A stretch of DNA of 19,670 nucleotides, from contig CAZJQZ010000038.1 of NCBI GenBank assembly GCA_964548045.1, forward strand, positions 1 to 19,670, read 5' to 3'. Numbering within the stretch: the stretch's first letter is position 1; every line of letters begins with the position of its first letter. The position numbers and the translations under genes were made by a program. Of the stretch, positions 13,945 through 19,670 are shown piece after piece. The stretch is from JBGLNL01 sp964548045. GTDB taxonomy: Bacteria; Chloroflexota; Dehalococcoidia; SZUA-161; SpSt-899. The notes beneath the pieces are model-generated. The model was not told where the DNA came from. It saw only the letters and a list, made by a program, of their open reading frames with translations, and ran no database searches.

Positions 13945-14361
13945 ATGGCGGAATCCGTAGTGACTGAAGAGATGAAAGGCTGGCTGAATAAAGAACTTAA
14001 CCGAGTCGAATTCGATGTGGAAAAGGCATTGTTGCGCCGATATGCCGAAGCAATTGAAGACCCCAACCCGCGCTGGAAAGAGATCATGCCCCCAAATATG
14101 TTCACGGCCATTTTTACCGAGGGTGGACTGGTTCAGTATCCCTTCGAGACTCCCCCCAAGCTTCTCGATGGCGGTGGAGAATGGGAGTTTTTTCATGAAG
14201 CTCGTCTTGGCGATACACTGACCAGTGTTCGGAAAATAGTGGAATATAAGGAAAAAGAGGGAAAGCTGGGCCATATGCTGTTTGTTATCCGGCAGACTGA
14301 ATGGACCAATCAGCGGGGAGAGCTGGTGGCCCGCAATCGGTCAACCTCTATTTTGTATTAA
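13945..14361 (+). CDS. MaoC-type dehydratase, FAS1-like N-terminal hot-dog subunit
   Basis: This 138-residue protein looks like the 'MaoC dehydratase N-terminal'/FAS1-like hot-dog half: KELNRVEFDVEKALLRRYAEAIEDPNPRW, then PPNMFTAIFTEGG, LLDGGGEWEFFHEARLGDTL and a late strand RNRSTSILY. It lacks the catalytic D-x-N-x-x-H motif, which is in the next gene. Such halves act as the substrate-binding, structural partner in two-subunit enoyl-CoA or acyl-ACP hydratases, as in the mycobacterial HadAB/HadBC pairs. The ATG follows TGGAGGATTTAAT. The two genes are 15 bases apart and surely work together. The physiological acyl substrate cannot be told from the sequence. Confidence 0.85.
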   Translation: MAESVVTEEMKGWLNKELNRVEFDVEKALLRRYAEAIEDPNPRWKEIMPPNMFTAIFTEGGLVQYPFETPPKLLDGGGEWEFFHEARLGDTLTSVRKIVEYKEKEGKLGHMLFVIRQTEWTNQRGELVARNRSTSILY

Positions 14362-14376
14362 CCCGGAGGAAAACTC

Positions 14377-14808
14377 ATGAGTGACCAACTGTATTTTGAA
14401 GACCTTGAAGAGGGAGCCGAAATCCCGACACTGATAAAGAATCCTACCACAATGCAGCTTGTTAAATTTGCTGGCGCTTCCGAGGATTTCAACCCTATTC
14501 ATTACGATAAAGATAAAGCTCTGGCCGATGGTTTGCCGGGAGTTATAGTACATGGACGCTTGAAGAATGCCTTTCTGATGCAGGTGCTGACCGACTGGAT
14601 AGGCAATGGTGGCTGGTTGAAGAAGATAGCTATCCAGCATCGGGGAATGGATCAACCCTGGCATCCGATCATCTGTAAAGGGGTAGTGACTAAGAAATAC
14701 ACCGAGGGTAATGAGCATCTCGTCGATTGCGAAGTCTGGACGGAAAACGAAAAAGGGGAGAAAACCGCACCAGCTACAGCTACTGTGAGATTGCCTTCCC
14801 GAAACTGA
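14377..14808 (+). CDS. MaoC-type dehydratase, catalytic hot-dog subunit
   Basis: This 143-residue protein is a MaoC-like (R)-specific enoyl hydratase domain. The hydratase motif is FAGASEDFNPIHYDKDKA (31-48), with D37, N39 and H42 in the catalytic positions, followed by GLPGVIVHGRLKNAFLMQVLTDW, the conserved substrate-tunnel helix. It hydrates a trans-2-enoyl thioester, or dehydrates a 3-hydroxyacyl thioester, probably as a heterodimer with the upstream subunit. The ATG at 14377 follows CCGGAGGAAAACTC. A 20-base palindrome just after the stop separates it from glnS. No acyl-CoA dehydrogenase or thiolase lies in the window, so fatty-acid breakdown and synthesis are both possible; a PaaI-like thioesterase 2.5 kb away is the only other acyl-CoA gene. 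Confidence 0.87.
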   Translation: MSDQLYFEDLEEGAEIPTLIKNPTTMQLVKFAGASEDFNPIHYDKDKALADGLPGVIVHGRLKNAFLMQVLTDWIGNGGWLKKIAIQHRGMDQPWHPIICKGVVTKKYTEGNEHLVDCEVWTENEKGEKTAPATATVRLPSRN

Positions 14809-14812
14809 TATC

Positions 14813-14832
14813 CCTCTCCCTCGAGGGAGAGG
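14813..14832. repeat. 20-base perfect palindrome between the dehydratase gene and glnS
   Basis: CCTCTCCCTCGAGGGAGAGG is perfectly self-complementary and begins four bases after the dehydratase stop. As RNA it makes a strong hairpin, but GGTTAGG follows instead of a T tract. It may be a partial terminator or one of the CCTCTCCC-type intergenic repeats common in environmental bacteria. Its right arm ends 19 bases before the chosen glnS start. Confidence 0.6.
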
Positions 14833-14851
14833 TTAGGTGAGGATGAAAAGC

Positions 14852-16525
14852 ATGACCGATATTGAATCCGGCACCCCAACCGATTTCATTCGGAATATCA
14901 TCAACGAGGATATTGCCAATAACAAAAACGATGGCCGGGTTCACACGCGTTTCCCGCCGGAACCGAATGGATATCTGCACATCGGGCATGCCAAGGCAAT
15001 TTGTCTGAGCTTTGGGATCGCAGAGCAGTACGGCGGATTGTGCAATTTGCGCTTCGATGATACCAATCCTTCCAAAGAAGAAGAGGAATATGTCCAATCA
15101 ATCATCGAAGACGTGCGCTGGCTGGGGTTCGACTGGGAGGACCGTCTGTACTATGCTTCTGATTATTTTGAGCAGATGTATGAATATGCGGTTCAATTAA
15201 TCAAGGCCGGGAAGGCTTACGTTGATGATTCGAGCGCCGAGGCTGTCCGCGAAAGCCGGGGCACTTTAAAAACACCCGGTAAAGAGAGTCCTCATCGTAA
15301 CCGTTCTATTGAGGAGAATCTGAACCTGTTTGAGCGGATGCGCTCCGGGGAGTTCCCGGATGGCTCACGTGTTCTCCGGGCCAAAATCGATATGGCCTCT
15401 CAGAATATGAATATGCGCGATCCGACCATATACCGAATCCTCCATGCCTCCCATCCTCACACCGGCGATAAATGGTGCATCTATCCCATGTATGACTGGG
15501 CTCACGGACTGGAGGATTCTATCGAAGGGATCACACATTCCCTCTGCACCCTGGAGTTTGAGGATCATCGCCCGTTATATGACTGGTTCCTCGATCAACT
15601 GGGAATATATCATCCCCAGCAGATTGAATTCGCCCGGCTCAATCTCACCTACACCGTGATGAGCAAGCGAAAGCTGCTGCAACTGGTAAACGATGGAGAT
15701 GTCACCGGCTGGGACGATCCCCGTATGCCCACGGTTTCAGGATTGCGCAGACGTGGCTATACTGCGGAGTCCATTCGTAATTTCTGCGAGCGCATTGGCG
15801 TGGCCAAGACCGACAGCACCATCGATATCGCCCTGCTGGAGCACTGCATCCGGGAAGATTTGAACAAACGGGCTCCGCGTGTCATGGGCGTGCTGCGTCC
15901 GTTAAGGGTTACTATCACCAACTACCCGGAAGGCCGGGAGGAAGAACTGGACGCTGTCAACAATCCGGAAGCCCCTGATGCAGGAACCCGCAAAGTGCCA
16001 TTCTCTCGGGTGCTGTACATCGAGCAGGATGATTTCCGCGAAGACCCTCCCAAGAAGTTCTTCCGGCTGGCTCCGGGTCGCGAGGTGAGGCTGCGATATG
16101 CCTATTTCATAACGTGCACCGATGTAATCAAGGATGAAAATGGCGAGGTCATTGAATTGCTTTGTACCTATGATCCGGCATCCCGTGGAGGGAATTCCCC
16201 CGACGGTCGCAAGGTAAAAGGGACTATTCACTGGGTTTCCGCTTCGCACGCGCTTGAAGTGGAAGTGCGCCTGTATGACCGACTTCTTTCTGTAGACAGC
16301 CCGGAGGGCGATTTCAAGGATTGCCTGAATCCGGATTCTCTAAATATATTGACCTCATGCAAAGTTGAACCGAGCCTGGCAGGGGCAGCGCCGGAGAGTC
16401 GGTACCAGTTTGAAAGGCTGGGCTATTTCTGCGTCGATTCCGAAGATTCCTCACCCGAAAAACTGGTTTTCAACCGAACGATATCCCTCCGGGATTCCTG
16501 GGCAAAGATTGAGAAGAAGCTCTGA
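14852..16525 (+). CDS. glnS: Glutaminyl-tRNA synthetase
   Basis: This class I synthetase charges tRNA-Gln with glutamine directly. It has 557 residues, close to the E. coli enzyme, and matches it through PTDFIRNIINEDIA, VHTRFPPEPNGYLHIGHAKAI (HIGH at 43-46), CNLRFDDTNPSKEEEEYV, the tRNA-contact region DWAHGLEDSIEGITHSLCTLEF and VMSKR (269-273) as the KMSKS loop. The C-terminal beta-barrel anticodon domain follows from about 340. Start codons at 14837 (GTG) and 14843 (ATG) are in frame, but ATG 14852 gives an N-terminus that lines up with E. coli GlnS and has GGTGAGG ahead of it. The stop is 10 bases before the next gene. GlnS is patchy outside proteobacteria and some anaerobes, often reflecting transfer. 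Confidence 0.96.
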   Translation: MTDIESGTPTDFIRNIINEDIANNKNDGRVHTRFPPEPNGYLHIGHAKAICLSFGIAEQYGGLCNLRFDDTNPSKEEEEYVQSIIEDVRWLGFDWEDRLYYASDYFEQMYEYAVQLIKAGKAYVDDSSAEAVRESRGTLKTPGKESPHRNRSIEENLNLFERMRSGEFPDGSRVLRAKIDMASQNMNMRDPTIYRILHASHPHTGDKWCIYPMYDWAHGLEDSIEGITHSLCTLEFEDHRPLYDWFLDQLGIYHPQQIEFARLNLTYTVMSKRKLLQLVNDGDVTGWDDPRMPTVSGLRRRGYTAESIRNFCERIGVAKTDSTIDIALLEHCIREDLNKRAPRVMGVLRPLRVTITNYPEGREEELDAVNNPEAPDAGTRKVPFSRVLYIEQDDFREDPPKKFFRLAPGREVRLRYAYFITCTDVIKDENGEVIELLCTYDPASRGGNSPDGRKVKGTIHWVSASHALEVEVRLYDRLLSVDSPEGDFKDCLNPDSLNILTSCKVEPSLAGAAPESRYQFERLGYFCVDSEDSSPEKLVFNRTISLRDSWAKIEKKL

Positions 16526-16535
16526 GGAGCTAAGC

Positions 16536-17327
16536 ATGACGCAAATACTCAAGAGCAAAAACCTGGCAACCCGATTCCAGATACTGGTGGAGATCGCGGC
16601 AAATCAGCCGACCGTTCACCAGAAAAGCATCGCCGCCAAACTCAATGTGACTCCGCAGGCCATCTCTGAGTATATGATCAAACTGGAACAGGATGGCTGG
16701 GTAGCCTCTGACGGGCGGTCCAAATATCGCGTGACGCAGGAGGGGATCAACTGGGTTTTACAGATGCTGCGTGAGATAAGCACCTATTCCGATTATGTGC
16801 AGCGAGCCATCACCAACGTGACCATATGCGCCGCTGTAGCGGACAGCAATTTGACGGCCGGGCAAAAGGTGCGGCTCCAAATGAAAAACGGTGTGCTTGT
16901 GGCTACTGAAAAGGCTAGAACCGGCGCCAGCGGAACGGTCGTTTACAATGCAAAGAAAGGCGAGGACGTAGGGATTTCCGGGATCGAAGGCATCGTCAGT
17001 TTCAAAAAGGGTAAAATCACCATTTTAAAGGTGCCTGATATTCAGGGCGGCGGTTCGGCGAAGATCGATCCCAAGCAACTCAAAAAGGAAATCGGCAAAC
17101 AACAAATGGTCGGCACGATTGGGATTGAAGCGCTGGTAGCCATGCAACGCGCCGAAATCGAACCGCGATACACCTGCGGCGTCACCGAAGCCGCAATCGA
17201 AGCAACCCACATCGGACAATCATTTATCATCGTCTGCTCCGAAGACGCTATTCCGAACCTCATCGGCAAGCTACGAGAAGAGAATTTGAGCTATCAGATG
17301 GTTGATTTGGGTATCCAATCCAAATGA
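16536..17327 (+). CDS. Winged-helix transcriptional regulator, archaeal-like
   Basis: This 263-residue protein starts with a winged helix-turn-helix (about 12-75): TRFQILVEIAANQPTVHQKS, then IAAKLNVTPQAISEYMIKLEQDGWV as the helix-turn-helix and wing. A central region (150-215) has short beta-rich repeats (VVYNAKKGEDVGISGIEG). The C-terminal part, MVGTIGIEALVAMQRAEIEPRYTCGVTEAAIEATHIGQSFIIVC, looks like an alpha/beta ligand-binding domain. From memory this order resembles the COG1497 'predicted transcriptional regulator' family, best known in Archaea; I could not search to confirm it. The ATG at 16536 was chosen because TGAGGAG lies ahead and it clears glnS by 10 bases; the open frame extends back into glnS but is not used. 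The ligand and targets are unknown. Confidence 0.8.
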   Translation: MTQILKSKNLATRFQILVEIAANQPTVHQKSIAAKLNVTPQAISEYMIKLEQDGWVASDGRSKYRVTQEGINWVLQMLREISTYSDYVQRAITNVTICAAVADSNLTAGQKVRLQMKNGVLVATEKARTGASGTVVYNAKKGEDVGISGIEGIVSFKKGKITILKVPDIQGGGSAKIDPKQLKKEIGKQQMVGTIGIEALVAMQRAEIEPRYTCGVTEAAIEATHIGQSFIIVCSEDAIPNLIGKLREENLSYQMVDLGIQSK

Positions 17328-17388
17328 GCAACCATAAAATAAGCGGAATACATATGTTGCGCCAAGCGTACTATCTTCGAGAAGTTAT

Positions 17389-17853
17389 CTATCCCACAAT
17401 GTAAGTACCCGTGCCTACCGCAATCAGTTTTTGTTCCTCATTACGCAACTCGGTTCTCACCACCGCAACTTTCTTGCCGGTCCGAAGTATATAACCCGAA
17501 GCAACAAATTCTTTACCTATCCCCGGGCGCAGATAATCGACCCGCATATCGACAGTAGCAATGCGGGTAAATTGCTCCAATTGCTTTTCGGTCAGCGGTG
17601 GCTTGATTCGTTTGAATAAGTCCAGAAAGACCACAAAGCCGCCGGTGATATCCAGAATAGCGGATACCACTCCGCCATGAAGCGTGCCATAGACCGAATT
17701 ACCGCTTAAATCTTCTTTCATTGGAAATCTCACGCAAGCGTTTTCAATATCCATAGAATCAATCGTTAACCCCAGTAGCTTGTTAAAAGGTCTTATTTCA
17801 TTGAAATGCTGAACGAGCGACCGAATATCATGCTTTTCTTCGGCAGATTCCAT
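17389..17853 (-). CDS. PaaI-type hot-dog thioesterase
   Basis: This 154-residue protein belongs to the PaaI/YbgC-like acyl-CoA thioesterase superfamily. The motif VYGTLHGGVVSAILDITGG (54-72) contains the HGG turn and D68 at the position of the catalytic acid, and RVDYLRPG with VASGYILRTGKKVAVVRTEL gives the long hot-dog strands. It likely hydrolyses an acyl-CoA thioester; the substrate cannot be told. The ATG at 17853 (MESAEEKHD) was preferred over an in-frame ATG at 17895 because AGGGGGC lies 4 bases ahead of it. It is monocistronic, converging on the winged-helix gene across 61 bases that show no clear terminator, and divergent from the 135-residue protein gene. Confidence 0.87.
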   Translation of the reverse strand: MESAEEKHDIRSLVQHFNEIRPFNKLLGLTIDSMDIENACVRFPMKEDLSGNSVYGTLHGGVVSAILDITGGFVVFLDLFKRIKPPLTEKQLEQFTRIATVDMRVDYLRPGIGKEFVASGYILRTGKKVAVVRTELRNEEQKLIAVGTGTYIVG

Positions 17854-17893
17854 AATGCCCCCTAGTAGTCCATTTTCACTTTTAGCTAATCTC

Positions 17894-17923
17894 ATTGTGG
17901 TAACAAAACGAGGTGTTTGTCAA
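17894..17923 (-). promoter_or_regulatory. Possible promoter of the thioesterase gene
   Basis: The minus strand has a perfect TTGACA (17918-17923), an 18-base spacer and CACAAT (17894-17899), a weak -10, placing transcription start about 35 bases before the chosen ATG. The weak -10 keeps this tentative. Confidence 0.35.
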
Positions 17924-17941
17924 TCTGCAACGATGATACTC

Positions 17942-17971
17942 TTGACAACCCCTCTTATCCCTTGCTAAAAT
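17942..17971 (+). promoter_or_regulatory. Sigma-70-type promoter of the 135-residue hypothetical gene
   Basis: TTGACA (17942-17947) is followed by an 18-base spacer and TTGCTAAAAT, an extended -10 with TAAAAT at 17966-17971. Transcription would start about 35 bases before the ATG at 18014. This good promoter supports expression of an otherwise unrecognised gene. Confidence 0.65.
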
Positions 17972-18013
17972 AAAGTATGCCTGTTTTATAGCAAATATAG
18001 TTGTGTTATTTGT

Positions 18014-18421
18014 ATGAGCCAGCAATTAATACCGATGGAATTCTCCGTCATTGCGGTTACACCGTCGGGGTGGCGAGTTGAGGAGCTTTCATCAGCCAAT
18101 TCTAATGTTACTGCCCTGCTTACAATTGGTGTCAGCAGGGCGGACCGGGCTCACTTGTTTCGGGACTTGATCACCGGAACCTCTCTATGGATCTACTCAA
18201 ACAGCACGTTTCAATTGAGTGATCCGGACGGATACAGTTCCGGCACGATATGGGCCCAGCAGATGGTTTTCACCCAAAACGATGTTAGTGTCTGGCACCA
18301 GGACTGGCGATTCTCCTTTACCTGCAACGCCAACTTTAAAACCGGTTTCTGTTTCGGCTGGCTGATTGACCGGAGATACAATAAGTCATATCGCATCCTT
18401 GATCCGGGCAGAGTTGACTAG
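18014..18421 (+). CDS. Hypothetical protein, tryptophan-rich, 135 residues
   Basis: I do not recognise this protein. It has 135 residues, no signal peptide and no convincing transmembrane helix. Six tryptophans are spread through it (GWRVEE, SLWIYS, TIWAQQ, VWHQDW, FGWL) with many alternating polar and hydrophobic stretches, which suggests a small all-beta fold. Two cysteines lie close together near the end (FTCNANFKTGFCFGW). The ATG follows a good promoter but no Shine-Dalgarno sequence is visible (GTTATTTGT precedes it), so the start is uncertain. It lies 35 bases upstream of rarA on the same strand and may share its transcript. Absence of a competing frame of similar quality and the promoter support it being real. 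Confidence 0.55.
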   Translation: MSQQLIPMEFSVIAVTPSGWRVEELSSANSNVTALLTIGVSRADRAHLFRDLITGTSLWIYSNSTFQLSDPDGYSSGTIWAQQMVFTQNDVSVWHQDWRFSFTCNANFKTGFCFGWLIDRRYNKSYRILDPGRVD

Positions 18422-18422
18422 C

Positions 18423-18448
18423 TTGACTTTGCCGGTCGATGAGGCACA
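18423..18448 (+). promoter_or_regulatory. Weak promoter-like pair ahead of rarA
   Basis: TTGACT (18423-18428) begins directly after the hypothetical gene's stop and is followed 15 bases later by the weak CACAAT-like hexamer. The -10 is poor, and rarA may instead be read from the promoter at 17942-17971. Confidence 0.2.
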
Positions 18449-18456
18449 ATAGGAGC

Positions 18457-19670
18457 ATGGACCTCTTCGACCTGAGCCGCGAGCAACAACTCCAAAAGGA
18501 AGCTCCGCTTCCCGCCCGCATGCGTCCCCGCAATTTCGCCGAGTTCGTCGGGCAGGAGCACATCTTAGGAGAAGGACGGGTACTGCGCCGGGCCATCGAT
18601 CAGGATCAGCTTCCTTCTATTATTTTATGGGGTCCGCCGGGCAGCGGCAAAACCACTCTTGCATTTGTAATTGCTTCTGTAACTCAATCCCATTTCAGCC
18701 CAGTGAGCGCGGTCAATGCTGGTGTGGCTGACCTCCGCAAAGTCGTGGAAGAAGCCAAAAATCGTCGTGGGATGCAGGCACAGCGCACCATCCTTTTCAT
18801 CGATGAGATACACCGATTCAACAAGGCCCAGCAGGATGCTATTCTGCCACATGTCGAAAACGGCACCGTTACCCTGATCGGGGCCACTACCGAAAATCCG
18901 TCATTTGAAGTTATTTCGGCGCTCCTCTCCCGCTGCCGGGTCTTCACCCTGAACATGCTCACCGATGAGCAGATCGAAACTATCGTTCGGCGTGCGCTGG
19001 CGGATTCCGATCGGGGCCTGGGGGAACAGAAGAGCGATCTTTCCGAAGATGCTTTACGGCATCTGGTCAATATGGCCAACGGTGATGCGCGGATTGCACT
19101 GGGAGCACTGGAAGTTGCTGCTCTGGCCACTGCGCCGGATGAGGAGGGCACACGTCACATAAAACTGGAAGACCTTGAGGATGCCTTCCAGCACCGGGCG
19201 TTGATGTACGACAAATCCGGAGAGGAACACTACAACCTTATTTCAGCGTTCCACAAATCGATGAGAGGTTCCGATCCTGATGCATCACTGTACTGGCTGG
19301 GTCGAATGCTCGAAGCCGGAGAAGACCCGCTCTACATTGCTCGAAGACTGGTTCGCTTCGCTTCCGAAGATGTGGGACTGGCTGATCCGCAGGCGCTGGT
19401 ACAAGCCAATGCCGCTCAAGCTGCAATACACTTCATCGGGCTGCCGGAAGGGAAACTGGCTCTGGCGCAAGCAACGGTCTACCTGGCAGCCGCACCCAAG
19501 AGCAATTCTCTCGACCGTGCCTACGGCAAAGTGCAGGAGGATGTTTCCAAAACCGGCAACCAGCCAGTGCCACTGCATTTGCGCAATCCGGAAACCGGGC
19601 TGATGCGTCAAATGGATTACGGGAAGGGATACAAGTACGCTCACGATTTTCCCGGACATTTTGTGCAACA
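18457..19670 (+). CDS. rarA: Replication-associated recombination ATPase RarA (MgsA), 3' truncated by window edge
   Basis: RarA is an AAA+ ATPase of the clamp-loader/WRNIP1 family that acts at stalled replication forks. About 404 residues are visible and the frame is open at the window end; the family runs to about 440, so roughly 35 residues are missing. Motifs are RMRPRNFAEFVGQEHILG (21-38), Walker A GPPGSGKT (59-66), Walker B LFIDEIHR (113-120) with FNKAQQDAILPHVE, sensor 1 GATTENPSF (142-150) and LLSRCRVF. The C-terminal oligomerisation part includes YDKSGEEHYNLISAFHKSMRGSDPDA and LVRFASEDVGLADPQAL, which are family hallmarks. The ATG at 18457 gives the normal MDLF start, but its AGGAG is only one base away, so initiation may be weak. 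It lies 35 bases after the hypothetical gene. Confidence 0.96.
   Translation, partial: MDLFDLSREQQLQKEAPLPARMRPRNFAEFVGQEHILGEGRVLRRAIDQDQLPSIILWGPPGSGKTTLAFVIASVTQSHFSPVSAVNAGVADLRKVVEEAKNRRGMQAQRTILFIDEIHRFNKAQQDAILPHVENGTVTLIGATTENPSFEVISALLSRCRVFTLNMLTDEQIETIVRRALADSDRGLGEQKSDLSEDALRHLVNMANGDARIALGALEVAALATAPDEEGTRHIKLEDLEDAFQHRALMYDKSGEEHYNLISAFHKSMRGSDPDASLYWLGRMLEAGEDPLYIARRLVRFASEDVGLADPQALVQANAAQAAIHFIGLPEGKLALAQATVYLAAAPKSNSLDRAYGKVQEDVSKTGNQPVPLHLRNPETGLMRQMDYGKGYKYAHDFPGHFVQ

Noticed and set aside
16365..16535. N-terminal extension of the winged-helix regulator back into glnS
   Set aside because: It overlaps conserved GlnS coding sequence in another frame, and the ATG at 16536 has its own ribosome site 10 bases after the glnS stop.
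17328..17388. Terminator between the convergent winged-helix and thioesterase genes
   Set aside because: No stem of useful length or T tract is visible in these 61 bases.

Overview
The window reads as a bacterial chromosome segment of balanced base composition, most likely from an anaerobic Chloroflexota of the Dehalococcoidia type. That placement is inference. It rests on a corrinoid/folate (Wood-Ljungdahl type) MetV-MetF pair next to a flavin/iron-sulfur/MvhD-like fusion, a cytoplasmic PAS-GAF NarL-type sensor kinase, an archaeal-looking winged-helix regulator, and paired GltX and GlnS. No rRNA, tRNA, CRISPR array, transposase or phage gene was seen, and no gene-free stretch exceeds about 170 bases.

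Layout. Bases 2-841 (+) hold the C-terminal part of aspartate kinase, cut by the window start. A nested hairpin at 844-889 separates it from a convergent run of eleven minus-strand genes (901-13802). Read in the direction of transcription, from high to low coordinates, these are: RDD membrane protein, gltX and pyrF; then glyA from its own promoter, followed by a nicotinamidase-like/nicotinate phosphoribosyltransferase fusion; then a histidine kinase and NarL-type response regulator from their own promoter; then a GltD-like/ferredoxin/MvhD-like fusion, metV and metF, translationally coupled; and last a tandem-receiver protein without an output domain. A divergent promoter region (13803-13944) separates this run from plus-strand genes: a split MaoC-type dehydratase pair, glnS and a winged-helix regulator. 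A PaaI-type thioesterase (minus), an unrecognised 135-residue protein (plus) and the ATPase rarA (plus, cut by the window end) complete the window.

How the genes may work together. GlyA makes methylene-tetrahydrofolate and MetF/MetV reduce it to methyl-tetrahydrofolate. The fusion protein upstream of metV has the parts to carry electrons from NAD(P)H through FAD and [4Fe-4S] clusters to an MvhD-like docking domain. It therefore looks like a one-polypeptide substitute for the HdrABC-MvhD partner of MetVF known in Moorella. The kinase/regulator pair immediately upstream and the tandem receiver immediately downstream suggest the module is under two-component control. An 8-base motif (TTACGGCA and its inverse) lies both in the kinase promoter and ahead of the fusion gene. 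This compact, signal-controlled methylene-THF reductase cluster is the most interesting thing in the window.
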